From: Apostichopus californicus | Taxonomy: Eukaryota; Echinodermata; Holothuroidea; Aspidochirotida; Stichopodidae | DNA length: 22,328 nt | Direction: 5' to 3' | Assembly: GCA_020650975.1 (NCBI GenBank) | Contig: JAIPMN010001957.1 | Location: forward strand, 750 to 23,077 | Shown: one piece after another, positions 12,501 to 18,265 of the stretch | Position numbering within the stretch: the stretch's first letter is position 1 | Layout of the letters: every line of letters starts with the position of its first letter | The notes under the pieces: generated by a model | Database searches by the model: none | Seen by the model: the letters and a program-made list of their open reading frames with translations, nothing else | What the model was told of the DNA's origin: nothing | Position numbers and translations under genes: made by a program

Positions 12501-15500
12501 CAAACTTAACTTCAGTTCAAAATGGAACATTAACTGCGAACATTTGATATTTATTAAGGTTAACCGAACAACCACAAGAAAAACAAAAACTGCCGGGGAA
12601 TAAATTGCTAGAAAGGCGATGATCGAAACTATTTACAGTTACCCATTTGGATTTACCTGTGGCAAAATATCGATACGTTGTTGTACTGCATCTTGTAAGA
12701 CCATTGACGTTACTACATGCCGTTACACTGATAGAATAGACTGTACCAGATTGGAGGTTCTGTAATTCGACAGTCGTTTGGTCAAATTGCGTCATCTCGA
12801 TACGGTTCATGTTTTGTGCCTGGTAGCAAATCTAAACAGAAGAGGAACAATATTGACTCATATGAAATGACAATTTTCTGCGTATCTGACCAAATCACAC
12901 GAATACTATAGATAGCATCATGACATGTCCTCATGGATTTCGTATTGGAATATCATTATAAATTATCAGGGGCGTGAGATTAGATTTAATATATGCAATT
13001 AATTCAAACAATGATGTTTGGGAGAGCATTCGAATCGCACTTTGGTTGCAATTGATAACTTCGCCTTCAGTTATTATGACCAGGGAGTTGATAAACCCCT
13101 GTTATTACTTGCATTAACTTTGTAAAACTTCAACGAAAGGTACATTTTATGACTTGAAAAGACAGTTAGGAGATTTCCACATATTTGTCTGAAGTGGCTG
13201 GAAATATTTCGCTGGTCTATGATGTGACCGACCCTAACATGGAACGCCGAAATATTCCACCCTACATGTTGAAATAGCTGAGTTTAAAGATTAAGTTTGT
13301 CCTCACCCGATAACTGTTCACATCATCCGGAGGTGCGTTCCATCTTAGTCCCAAGGTGGTCGCGGTTGCACTTTCAAGACTCAACAGAGTTACTGGGTTT
13401 GGTTCTGAAAAAGCAAAAGAGCTTAAAAGCATATCAAAAAGCTACGTATTACCAAAAATATTCAAATTGGAAAGAAGGGAGGACTGTATGATATGAAACC
13501 ATTTAATGTTATATTAATCACTTATATACCAATGAGTAGACTTATATTGCGATATATGACGTAATTCATTAGTAGAATGTGTACAACTAAAGCTATAATG
13601 GTAACAAATGAAAGAGGGTAAATGGACATAATGGACACGGCTATGGCAGTTTTCTTGCGTTTGAACCGTAATGTTACGAATCATACATCGATAGTGTTAA
13701 GAATTATACCTTAATTGCTCAAACTAACTCACCCGTCTAAACGCGTTTATTCATACGAGTTTTAAGAATGGAATTTGTTGATAATGCCCCCTTTCAATTG
13801 CTTATCATCAATCGTTTAAAAACACTTAACAATATCTTTTTCATTTCATCAATTTTAAGTACACCTCCGAAATCTTTTGGCTGTACAAGTCGTCATGGTA
13901 TATTACATGAAGCTTTACATACTTGTCAGAGTTCTATTTGAGGATAGGATTGTTGAACCGGTCATTAGTCGAATGTCATAGACGGTGGCAGGCTTTAAAT
14001 TCTCAAATCGAAGGTAGTTAATGTCATTGGCCGTTGAAGCTTGCAGCTCAAGTTCCGTGTCTCCTCCTGTTGCCTGAGTATAAAGAAGACCTAACGTTCA
14101 AGGTATATTAAAACATGGCAGGTGGGTTGGTACGTGGGTCGGGTGGGTAGGGTGTGGTGTGGTGTTGTGTAGATGGCGACGAAATAGTTTTGGTCACGGA
14201 ATATCGAAACCTTTGTAGAAATACTGGTGCTGTGGCCGAGTGGATAAAGGCGGTGGCATTTGTAGCAATGAAATGACTTTCTAAATTAAAAAGATGTTAA
14301 AATGTTGAATTGGAAGCCACCCGACGTGAAAGTTGTAATTCATAAGCCCTTGCGGGCTTCTCCCGCATTCGGCGTCACTTATGCGTCGTAATAAAAATGC
14401 CTGATAAATGGTTACATTTATATAACCATCAATCATATAACGTTTCTTACCACAACCACAAAGTCTTCTGTAACATCCTGTCCACCAGGTTCCCAGAAGA
14501 CAGAGAAGCCATCACTTGTAATATCCCACGCAAGAAAGGTGTTCATTGGCACTGGTCCTGTATGGAATATAAATCAAATCTGGAAATGTTTAGTAATGTA
14601 TTAACCTTGAAGGTACATGTGCTATGAATTGTTGTCCTATTTTGTTGATGAATACCCTTTGCGGAATAATTCCAAAACGCATTAGCTCTTCATCGGAAAA
14701 CAAGATGGTGTATAATTGGAATAACACCTGTAGGAAGTACCATGGAACTATTTGTATAATGTGCGGTTTGGTACGTTGTAAAATTTCATAGAAACTCTAA
14801 CGTTGACATAGCACAGTTGAGTGCTCTCCTATAAGTTAGGCTGACGTGATTTAACTGATTTGGAACATCACAAAACCTCGTTCATATTTTGTCTTTATCG
14901 CCTTCTGATACTCTTCAGTGTAACATTGAAGACATCATCTATATGTACAAGCGTCTTCTTCATTCGTCAATTGAGTTAAACACGATATATTTGCAGCGAT
15001 GAAGGAGTTCTGCTACTTAGTGGTTTCTATTCTCTTTCAACACAATTTCCCCCAACATCGTTCTTTTGGTATAAGTGGTTTCCATAGGAGAAGAGAGCCT
15101 TATCTACATAAAATGTACTTCGCCCTACCTGTCACGATTATTTCTACACCTATGTCGGTGTTTGTTTGACCTGGCAATACGGTTGTCGTGGCAACAATAT
15201 ATTCCGAACTTGGCCGAAGGGTGTCCAGCTCATTAGTAGGACAATCGCCTTGGGGCTTCCTAACAGCTATGAAAAAATCCTGTCCATGACAAATCTGGCA
15301 TGTATGCAAAAAAAAAAATTATAATAATAATTATACCAAACTATTGTCTTTAGTTTTAATATGATCATTTAGTCCTTTAGTACTGGTAAACATTTATGAT
15401 ACTGTTGTACATTTACCTACCGTAGCTTAAAACGATCTTACATGTTTGCAAGATACATGTGTGTTTTTGCATAGTATTTAAGAAACATTCCATATCTAAT

Positions 15501-16116
15501 TAAGTCATACAACTAAGTTAACCTTCGTTCTCTTATTAAGAAAGTCCAAAGTATAGGATACATAGCGTATGTCGTTCATCTATGCTATTATCTCTCCTAA
15601 CGTACAGTCGGGTACAACTTACTAATTAGGTTACTTGCATCAACACCAAATCGTTTTATTGATACATGATGACACGATGACAGTCCTGCAAGAGTTAAAA
15701 AAATTACATCCTGTTTCTCGAATTAATACTCTTTTAAAGTTTTTTTCTTACGAAATATTCAAGACTTGTTTCTCACTATGAAGTTGTAGTGAACTTTACG
15801 ATAAAATTTTAAGCAACTCTTGAAGATACTTTTCAAACAATCATACTTTAACATACTATTTATGTCGTGCGTTTAGAGAGCTTTCACGTCCCTCTTTTGT
15901 GACACGAATTAACACTTAAAATGCTTGCCTCATAAATTACATTAATTTCTTGTACGGTAATCTACCTTGTTACATTTTGCTTGTTATAGGTTGGAGACAC
16001 AAATCGGAGAATACAGTATTGCTGAATACTAAATACTTGTTTGCCAAACTTACCTCAACTGTACAGAATGATAATAATAACGATAACAGTAAAACGGTGT
16101 TGATTGCACAAGCCAT
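391..16116 (-). CDS. Multi-exon gene for a secreted or membrane FN3-repeat protein (3' end missing)
   Basis: Twenty exons (16054-16116, 15129-15294, 14451-14557, 13923-14073, 13307-13404, 12657-12831, 11721-12011, 10528-10794, 9409-9696, 8179-8433, 7569-7829, 6837-6927, 5950-6116, 4752-5021, 3996-4256, 3496-3753, 2588-2734, 1830-1973, 937-1230, 391-527) join in phase into 3891 nt, 1297 codons, without a stop. The order is signal peptide, half an FN3 domain, 13 complete FN3 domains and the first half of another. Most domains show the strand-B Trp and the 'L-x-P-x-x-x-Y' tyrosine corner, and many N-x-S/T sites support an extracellular location. Inference: an adhesion or receptor ectodomain. Tenascins and R3-type receptor tyrosine phosphatases share the tandem FN3, phase-1 layout, but no catalytic or membrane segment lies in the window, so the family is open. 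The gene continues beyond position 1. Confidence 0.9.
611..880. repeat. Degenerate ATGACAT-type tandem repeat
   Basis: Variants of CATGACATGA and ATGACAT recur about every 10-12 bases for some 250 bases in FN3 intron 19. The core ATGTCAT/ATGACAT makes it partly self-complementary. The copies are too diverged for a clean unit. Confidence 0.6.
937..1230 (-). CDS. FN3 gene exon 19: complete FN3 domain 13
   Basis: A single-exon domain, phase 1 to 1, 97 codons. The acceptor is GGATCAG|CCCC and the donor is ACAA|GTAAGT. It begins APAPANLNTP and has ADLSWMTTG, YEIFYDSNSTG (N-S-T site) and LTPSTLYNVSL (N-V-S site). Confidence 0.9.
1231..1829. other. FN3 intron 18, no further feature seen
   Basis: AT-rich intron sequence between exons 18 and 19. 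I saw no repeat with a second copy in the window and no coding exon. Confidence 0.5.
1830..1973 (-). CDS. FN3 gene exon 18: second half of FN3 domain 12
   Basis: The acceptor is ATTGTAG|TACG and the donor is TTTTAG|GTAAGT; phase 1 to 1, 47 codons. It ends in FYYDVSLTSVVRG and SEPVSAGVLLG, strands F and G. An internal GAC|GTAAGT at about 1909/1908 matches the donor consensus; its use would shift the frame. Confidence 0.83.
2258..2566. repeat. Two tandem decayed copies of the exon 17 end with intervening heptamers
   Basis: A segment beginning TAACTTATGAACAG occurs at 2287 and again at 2461 (offset 174), with near identity through ...ACACGTTTA. Both align with TAACTTACGAATAG at 2580, the exon 17 donor and its upstream coding bases, through ATTCTCACAA. 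On the minus strand the donor C|GTAAGT has become C|ATAAGT in both copies, and the frame carries a TGA. They look like non-functional partial exon duplicates. Confidence 0.7.
2384..2446. repeat. Heptamer array (CCAGCAC)9
   Basis: Nine perfect units of CCAGCAC lie between the two decayed exon copies. It probably arose by slippage from the single CACCAGCACC found at the same point of the neighbouring units (2258 and 2556). Confidence 0.95.
2588..2734 (-). CDS. FN3 gene exon 17: first half of FN3 domain 12
   Basis: The acceptor is TTTTGCAG|TTCC and the donor is ATTC|GTAAGT; phase 1 in, phase 1 out, 48 codons. It has INIAWIPPV and YLVRIRPDG, and the intron falls after strand C. Its last ~50 nt plus the donor have two decayed tandem copies immediately downstream in transcript order (2287-2345 and 2461-2519). 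Confidence 0.87.
2735..3495. other. FN3 intron 16, no gene seen
   Basis: AT-rich intron. A small inverted repeat, TTGGTAC at 3061-3067 and GTACCAA at 3080-3086, could form a short hairpin. Nothing else is supported. Confidence 0.5.
3496..3753 (-). CDS. FN3 gene exon 16: complete FN3 domain 11
   Basis: A single-exon domain, phase 1 to 1. The acceptor is CTTTCAG|TGCC and the donor is ACAA|GTACGT. It has IILEWDANT, FEIDYEPMDG and GLTPGQEYTFNVT, a canonical corner, with two N-V-T sites. Confidence 0.9.
3791..3840. repeat. CT/TA-rich microsatellite
   Basis: Mixed (CT)n, (TA)n and ATATCTC units in FN3 intron 15. Confidence 0.6.
3996..4256 (-). CDS. FN3 gene exon 15: complete FN3 domain 10 with a Cys pair
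   Basis: A single-exon domain, phase 1 to 1. The acceptor is CGGTAG|TCAC and the donor is TTAG|GTAAGT. It has IRMIWEEPD and YEINYEPCINQPCSQEV, where two Cys five residues apart could close a disulfide in the C-C' hairpin. The tyrosine corner is ITPGSVVTV, with Val in place of Tyr. Confidence 0.89.
4373..4574 (+). mobile_element. tRNA-derived SINE, copy A (internally deleted)
   Basis: The head has a box-A-like TTAACTCAGTGGTTAACG and a box-B-like GAGTTCGAGTC. GGAGTG (4373-4378) and CACTCC (4433-4438) are complementary, like a tRNA acceptor stem. The body is shared with copy B at 11423 and the tail is (ATAC)n. Relative to copy B it lacks about 45 bases before the tail. It lies antisense in FN3 intron 14. 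Confidence 0.85.
4752..5021 (-). CDS. FN3 gene exon 14: complete FN3 domain 9
   Basis: A single-exon domain, phase 1 to 1, 89 codons. The acceptor is TTTTTCTAG|TACC and the donor is GCAA|GTAAGT. It has MQLRWSEAPRG, the strand-C region YRYRLQVLNP, the corner LVPGTKYTF and a terminal N-I-T site. Confidence 0.9.
5040..5400 (+). pseudogene. Decayed 3' end of a non-LTR retrotransposon ORF2 (L1/Tx1-like)
   Basis: A plus-strand frame from 5058 reads ...FETITHLFLECKLISNF..., the H-L-F-x-x-C motif found near the end of LINE reverse transcriptase proteins, followed by a Phe/Tyr-rich segment DKFLIFYLRYYIF. The frame stops at 5281 (TGA), and after a shift continues ILAQVEISLQVENII, which resembles the family's C-terminal tail. 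It is 5'-truncated, frameshifted, and antisense in FN3 intron 13. The rest of that intron to 5949 shows nothing. Confidence 0.6.
5950..6116 (-). CDS. FN3 gene exon 13: second half of FN3 domain 8
   Basis: The acceptor is TTTTACAG|ATAC and the donor is ACAC|GTAAGT; phase 2 in, phase 1 out, 55 codons. It begins YSILYDVDG and has LLPGELYNISVV with an N-I-S site. Other frames have early stops, which fixes the phase. Confidence 0.87.
6117..6836. other. FN3 intron 12, no further feature seen
   Basis: AT-rich intron inside FN3 domain 8. Short open frames on the minus strand near 6100-6336 have no recognisable motif. Confidence 0.5.
6837..6927 (-). CDS. FN3 gene exon 12: first half of FN3 domain 8
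   Basis: The acceptor is GTTAAAG|TCGAC and the donor is GTCGA|GTGAGC; phase 1 in, phase 2 out, 29 codons. It contains IDISWIGLP and ends just before strand C. Phase 2 is required because only that frame is open in exon 13, and the joined reading NVE-YSILYDV is a normal strand C. Confidence 0.83.
6928..7568. other. FN3 intron 11, no further feature seen
   Basis: AT-rich intron without a recognised repeat or exon. Confidence 0.5.
7569..7829 (-). CDS. FN3 gene exon 11: complete FN3 domain 7
   Basis: A single-exon domain, phase 1 to 1, 86 codons, with no ATG near its start. The acceptor is TTCTTCAG|GACC and the donor is ACTC|GTAAGT. It has LTAVWDSP and FEICYSPVG. The corner position reads LQAATETSVTV, so the usual Tyr is missing. 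Confidence 0.87.
7830..8178. other. FN3 intron 10, no further feature seen
   Basis: A short AT-rich intron with nothing recognised. Confidence 0.5.
8179..8433 (-). CDS. FN3 gene exon 10: complete FN3 domain 6
   Basis: A single-exon domain, phase 1 to 1, 84 codons. The acceptor is TTCCTAG|AGTC and the donor is ACAA|GTGAGT. It has VELVWGPAAG, the glycosylation sites N-F-T and N-L-T, the strand-C motif YNLTYVSP and the corner LQPGTVYVV. Confidence 0.9.
8434..9341. other. FN3 intron 9, no gene seen
   Basis: AT-rich. A plus-strand open frame at 8730-8933 has no recognisable domain or splice context. The G-run element at the left end of the host intron sequence near 9360 is listed separately. Confidence 0.5.
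9342..9393 (+). repeat. 16-G homopolymer between two identical 18-mers
   Basis: ATAACGCCATCAGCATTC occurs at 9342-9359 and 9376-9393 with sixteen G (9360-9375) between and a second G5 after. It lies just inside FN3 intron 9, where the transcript has C16. Confidence 0.9.
9409..9696 (-). CDS. FN3 gene exon 9: complete FN3 domain 5
   Basis: A single-exon domain, phase 1 to 1. The acceptor is TCAAAAG|TGCT and the donor is ACGA|GTAAGT. Strand B reads VSLSIPLPS with no Trp. A Gly-rich loop AGDGGFGAA and the corner LRPDSLYEV follow. The donor lies only about 34 bases from a 16-base G/C homopolymer in the downstream intron. Confidence 0.9.
9697..10527. other. FN3 intron 8, no further feature seen
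   Basis: AT-rich intron sequence with no recognised element. Confidence 0.5.
10528..10794 (-). CDS. FN3 gene exon 8: complete FN3 domain 4
   Basis: A single-exon domain, phase 1 to 1. The acceptor is TTCACAG|ATGA and the donor is ACCT|GTGAGT. The usual strand-B Trp is replaced by Tyr (AVILYGREP). The tyrosine corner LSPNTTYNV is intact and contains an N-T-T glycosylation site. Confidence 0.9.
10795..11422. other. FN3 intron 7 (left part), long open frame without support
   Basis: A minus-strand frame of 143 codons (10980-11411) ends in a segment with PSPPFVRTNSSVDLLLWHYP, slightly FN3-like at strands A-B. It has no donor before its stop and no matching second half. It could be a very decayed domain or chance. 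Confidence 0.3.
11423..11669 (+). mobile_element. tRNA-derived SINE, copy B (longer)
   Basis: The head GGAGTGTTAGCTCAGTGG has good box A and box B (GAGTTCGAGTC). GGAGTG (11423-11428) pairs with CACTCC (11483-11488). The body matches copy A but keeps about 45 extra bases (GGTCGGCTTGCGGC..., TTCGCGAGTTCC). The tail is a degenerate ACATAC repeat. It is antisense in FN3 intron 7; CGTAAA on both flanks may be a target duplication. Confidence 0.85.
11721..12011 (-). CDS. FN3 gene exon 7: complete FN3 domain 3
   Basis: A single-exon domain, phase 1 to 1, 96 codons plus split codons. The acceptor is TTTATAG|TTTC and the donor is ACAG|GTTAGA, a GTTAGA donor weaker than its neighbours. Strand B is VRLSWDLPSG, strand C is FELDYSP, a proline-rich turn GFPPPPI follows, and the tyrosine corner is LLSSTDYQF. 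Confidence 0.9.
12230..12400 (+). mobile_element. 3' tail of a non-LTR/SINE retroelement
   Basis: TGTAAAGTGCTTTGAGATA (12334-12352) and TGTAAAGCGCTTTATAAA (12359-12376) form the doubled 'GTAAAGCGCTTT' signature found at the 3' ends of many SINE/LINE elements of aquatic animals. The upstream T-rich sequence is probably the same element. Located in FN3 intron 6. Confidence 0.5.
12657..12831 (-). CDS. FN3 gene exon 6: second half of FN3 domain 2
   Basis: The acceptor is CTGTTTAG|ATTTG and the donor is CACAG|GTAAAT; phase 0 in, phase 1 out, 58 codons. It begins ICYQAQ and carries LQSGTVYSISVTAC. Three cysteines (ICY, TAC, TRC) are unusual for FN3, and its start is similar to that of exon 2. Confidence 0.88.
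12832..13306. other. FN3 intron 5, no further feature seen
   Basis: AT-rich intron within FN3 domain 2; nothing recognised. Confidence 0.5.
13307..13404 (-). CDS. FN3 gene exon 5: first half of FN3 domain 2
   Basis: The acceptor is TTTTTCAG|AACC and the donor is TATCGG|GTGAGG; phase 1 in, phase 0 out, 32 codons. It has PNPVTLLSLE, then LGLRWNAPPDD and ends SYR, so the intron cuts strand C right after its first two residues. Confidence 0.88.
13405..13922. other. FN3 intron 4, no further feature seen
   Basis: AT-rich intron; nothing recognised. Confidence 0.5.
13923..14073 (-). CDS. FN3 gene exon 4: second half of FN3 domain 1
   Basis: The acceptor is ACTCAG|GCAAC and the donor is ACAA|GTATGT; phase 0 in, phase 1 out, 50 codons. 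The tyrosine corner is LKPATVYDIRL and there is an N-R-T glycosylation site near the end. No ATG-initiated frame marks it, but the splice phases and FN3 pattern fit. Confidence 0.87.
14136..14152 (+). other. G-quadruplex motif
   Basis: Four GGG runs with loops of 2, 1 and 2 bases (GGGTCGGGTGGGTAGGG), with a fifth GGG at 14124. It is on the template strand of the FN3 gene, inside intron 3. Confidence 0.7.
14225..14400 (+). mobile_element. Possible second SINE family fragment with a Ser/Leu-type tRNA head
   Basis: GCTGTGGCCGAGTGGATAAA (14230-14249) is a box-A region like class II tRNAs. No box B follows at the right distance. The downstream sequence has GCCCTTGCGGGCTTC (14346-14360), a short hairpin. 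Probably a truncated or decayed SINE in FN3 intron 3, not a tRNA gene. Confidence 0.45.
14451..14557 (-). CDS. FN3 gene exon 3: first half of FN3 domain 1
   Basis: The acceptor is CATACAG|GACC and the donor is GTTGTG|GTAAGA; phase 1 in, phase 0 out, 35 codons. It reads GPVPMNTF... with the strand-B motif FSVFWEPG and ends in DFVVV, so the intron falls in or just after strand C. It completes with exon 4. Confidence 0.88.
14558..15128. other. FN3 intron 2, no further feature seen
   Basis: AT-rich intron; nothing recognised. Confidence 0.5.
15129..15294 (-). CDS. FN3 gene exon 2: second half of an FN3 domain
   Basis: The acceptor is ATGCCAG|ATT after a T-rich tract and the donor is CACAG|GTAGGG; phase 0 in, phase 1 out, 55 codons. 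It begins ICHGQDFF and has the tyrosine corner LRPSSEYIV and a C-terminal beta strand, which correspond to strands C to G of FN3. It resembles exon 6, which also starts with Ile-Cys. No exon with strands A-B was recognised between it and the signal peptide, so the first domain appears truncated at its N-terminus. Confidence 0.8.
15623..15685 (-). other. Candidate cryptic or poison exon in FN3 intron 1
   Basis: A 63-nt segment has a good acceptor (T-rich tract, CTCTTGCAG|GACTG) and donor (ATTA|GTAAGT). If included after exon 1 (phase 0) it meets TAA at its tenth codon. The only frame open throughout is phase 1 to 1, which neither exon 1 nor exon 2 can supply. It may be an unproductive exon or a chance pair of sites. 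I saw nothing else in 15295-16053. Confidence 0.3.
16054..16116 (-). CDS. FN3 gene exon 1: start codon and signal peptide
   Basis: Twenty-one codons start MACAINTVLLL and run through a Leu/Ser-rich hydrophobic core to ...FCTVE, a typical secretory signal. The ATG has A at -3 and G at +4, and I found no other ATG nearby upstream on this strand. The donor is GAG|GTAAGT and the exon leaves in phase 0. That matches exon 2 but not the alternative exon at 15623-15685. The 5' UTR extends to higher coordinates and its start is unknown. Confidence 0.8.
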
Positions 16117-16280
16117 TTTAAATGTTCTCCTCTGTAGTTACTAGAGTATAAATAAACGTGACAAGCTGAACAGATACGCTTCAGATTAGAACACAATTAA
16201 TAGAACACATGCCATCTGAGACCGCCATATTGCCTATATAGAGACATCCATATTGCATATAGCCTATACGTGACCGTTTG

Positions 16281-16298
16281 TATATTTATATATATATA
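16281..16298 (-). promoter_or_regulatory. Possible TATA element of the FN3 gene
   Basis: On the minus strand an AT run reads TATATATATAAATATA about 165 bases upstream of the FN3 start codon. It could be a TATA box or simply a short AT repeat. No initiator or other core element was confirmed. Confidence 0.2.
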
Positions 16299-16444
16299 GG
16301 ACATGCAACAATTGCTAAGCTCTGTACGCATTGTACAGTGTTGGTCACGGGTCGGTGCCTCCCTTGCAGTACAATTCAGCATAGCTTTGATCTCAACTGT
16401 ACTAATTTATTTGATAACAATGCGGTTCAATCGTCAACACAAAG

Positions 16445-16502
16445 ATGGGTGTAGACCTCGATGATTGTGCCATTCATATAAAGTACCCAATCATGTGTGC
16501 AG
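16445..16502 (+). CDS. Possible short plus-strand first exon
   Basis: ATG in a good context (AAAGATGG) opens 19 codons (MGVDLDDCAI..., ...PIMCA) that end at a consensus donor GCAG|GTGAGT, phase 1. An in-frame TAA lies just upstream. The length and exit phase equal those of DED exon 1, so it could serve as an alternative first exon there, but no transcript evidence is available and chance is a real explanation. Confidence 0.2.
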
Positions 16503-16722
16503 GTGAGTCACTAAAATATGTAGCGAGATTATACACCTTAAGGGTTACTTAAATTTTCTATGGTGAAACAATTTGAGTCGATATCAATTATATAATTTAT
16601 CTTGTAGTTTCTCTTAATATGAATACATTTCTCAAAAGAAACTCAAATGGAAACAATTAAAAATTCCAAACGAGATAAAATTCGCGTTTTTTACAACTAT
16701 TTTGACGAGTGAACAGGGACGT

Positions 16723-16851
16723 CGCAGCGTATGGTTCGCGGGCTGACTCATTTCATTGTTAGCTTCCATGCGCTGCGTTGCCCTGCGCTGCGTTGTCCAT
16801 GACCCAATACGTACAATTTAGCTGCGCTGCTAGGCAGCTTTCGTATTGGTC
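16723..16851. repeat. Nested inverted and direct repeats (hairpin block)
   Basis: CGCAGCGTATGG (16723-16734) is inverted at CCATGCGCTGCG (16767-16778) with one mismatch. TGCGCTGCGTTG is directly repeated at 16769 and 16784. CAATACG (16805-16811) and CGTATTG (16842-16848) enclose AGCTGC...GCAGCT. The block is GC-richer than its surroundings and may be the end of a foldback transposon or part of an LTR. Confidence 0.6.
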
Positions 16852-18263
16852 TTGCGTATAAGTCGTGTGTCGTGTTAAATCTTTATTGTGTTATTTTTTG
16901 TATATATTTGTTTGTTTATAACATTGCAAAGATGTACGACAGGTACATTGAGCAGACGATTATACCCATAAAACTCAGAATGCACTGTTAGTGTATGTTA
17001 TTCAACGGTGTCCCCAAGTCTTTACCTACCTATACCTACCCCCTTAATCCCCACACCCTTACTTACCAACCGGGTACTTCACCACACAATCAGAGCAAAC
17101 AGCGTTACTATATTAAACGTGGTTAACGGCGACTGTTAATGTAAGTTGACGAACATTGTCGAGTGGCTCGTCCTCTCTGTGTCTAGTGACTATGTCCTAG
17201 TCTCAGATCCGGTCGCCATTGTCTACAGGCTTTGCCGTCATGTATCCCATCTTCCCCAAATTATTTTTGGGACGTTTCTGAGACTGTTCTATTCGTTAAC
17301 GAATTTCTCTATCAATTTTAAACCTGCTAAGCCTGCCGCCTGCTTTCACCGAATTTCGAGGCTGCTTCCGGAAAGCGAACTCGGCAACTTCGCAGTGGAA
17401 ACAGCGTAGCCAGTGTGGCCGTTGCGTAGCCATCATGCAGGTACCTCATCGCGCGTTAGTAGTGGTTCTGTAAGTTTAATATTTTGTAATTTGTAAGGTA
17501 CTGGTGCCCAATATATGTGTGTAACTTATCACTCAGTTGTAGTTTAGTATTTATTTCATATTGCAAGGAGGAAACAATTAACAATTATGTTAGCATATAC
17601 CAGGAGTCTTTTTCCCATCCGTCTTTACTCTCTGTCAACCCTTACTGCCATTTTAGTTAAAACTTGAATCTGATTTCGTAACAGTACAGTGGTTATCTCG
17701 TTGGATCACATGGATCCCAAGCAACAAGTAGCATGGCTATTGAGTATGTACCTTGGTAACGACAGTTAAAAAGATAGAGACGGGTCATTTCTCTGTTAAT
17801 GTTGTCTTTTCTGAAATGTTTTACATCAAATGTACAATGGCGATGCTTTTTACAGTTTATATAAGTAGGGAAACAGTCCAAACAATATATATATCAAAAA
17901 TATCTGATATATGGACATTTTTAAAAATCGGTCTCGAAACAGCTAAAATGACTTCATTGGCAAACCTATGGCGAAACTATAGCACATCCGTGAAGAACCG
18001 CAACAACAACACACATACACTTTAGAAAAGCCAACCAACCAACCTACCAAACCAATCGAAATTAACAGAAATGCAACTGTGCGATAACACTGGCAATTTA
18101 TTAAAGAAACATGTAAGCATTTTAGGATACTGTATAATAAATACCAATCAGATTAAGAGGGACACAGCGTGGCAAAATTTTTAACTGTTTTGTAGTTCAA
18201 CGACCACTATAGCAGATACTCAATGTTCAAACAGCCTATAAGAGTTACCTTACAAAGAAGAGT
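16852..18263. other. Intergenic stretch, no gene recognised
   Basis: From about 17110 to 17460 the sequence is GC- and CpG-richer than its surroundings, with an 87-codon plus-strand frame (17146-17409) that matches no family I know; GCGTAGCCA is repeated near 17405 and 17424. This may be a decayed transposon. The rest, to 18263, is AT-rich with nothing recognised. Confidence 0.4.
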
Positions 18264-18265
18264 TA

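Noticed and set aside
14230-14262. tRNA-Leu/Ser gene
   Set aside because: Only the box A half is present; no box B or acceptor closure.
17146-17409. Protein-coding gene of 87 codons
   Set aside because: No recognisable domain, no splice context and no supporting homology visible; kept only as an unexplained GC-richer stretch.
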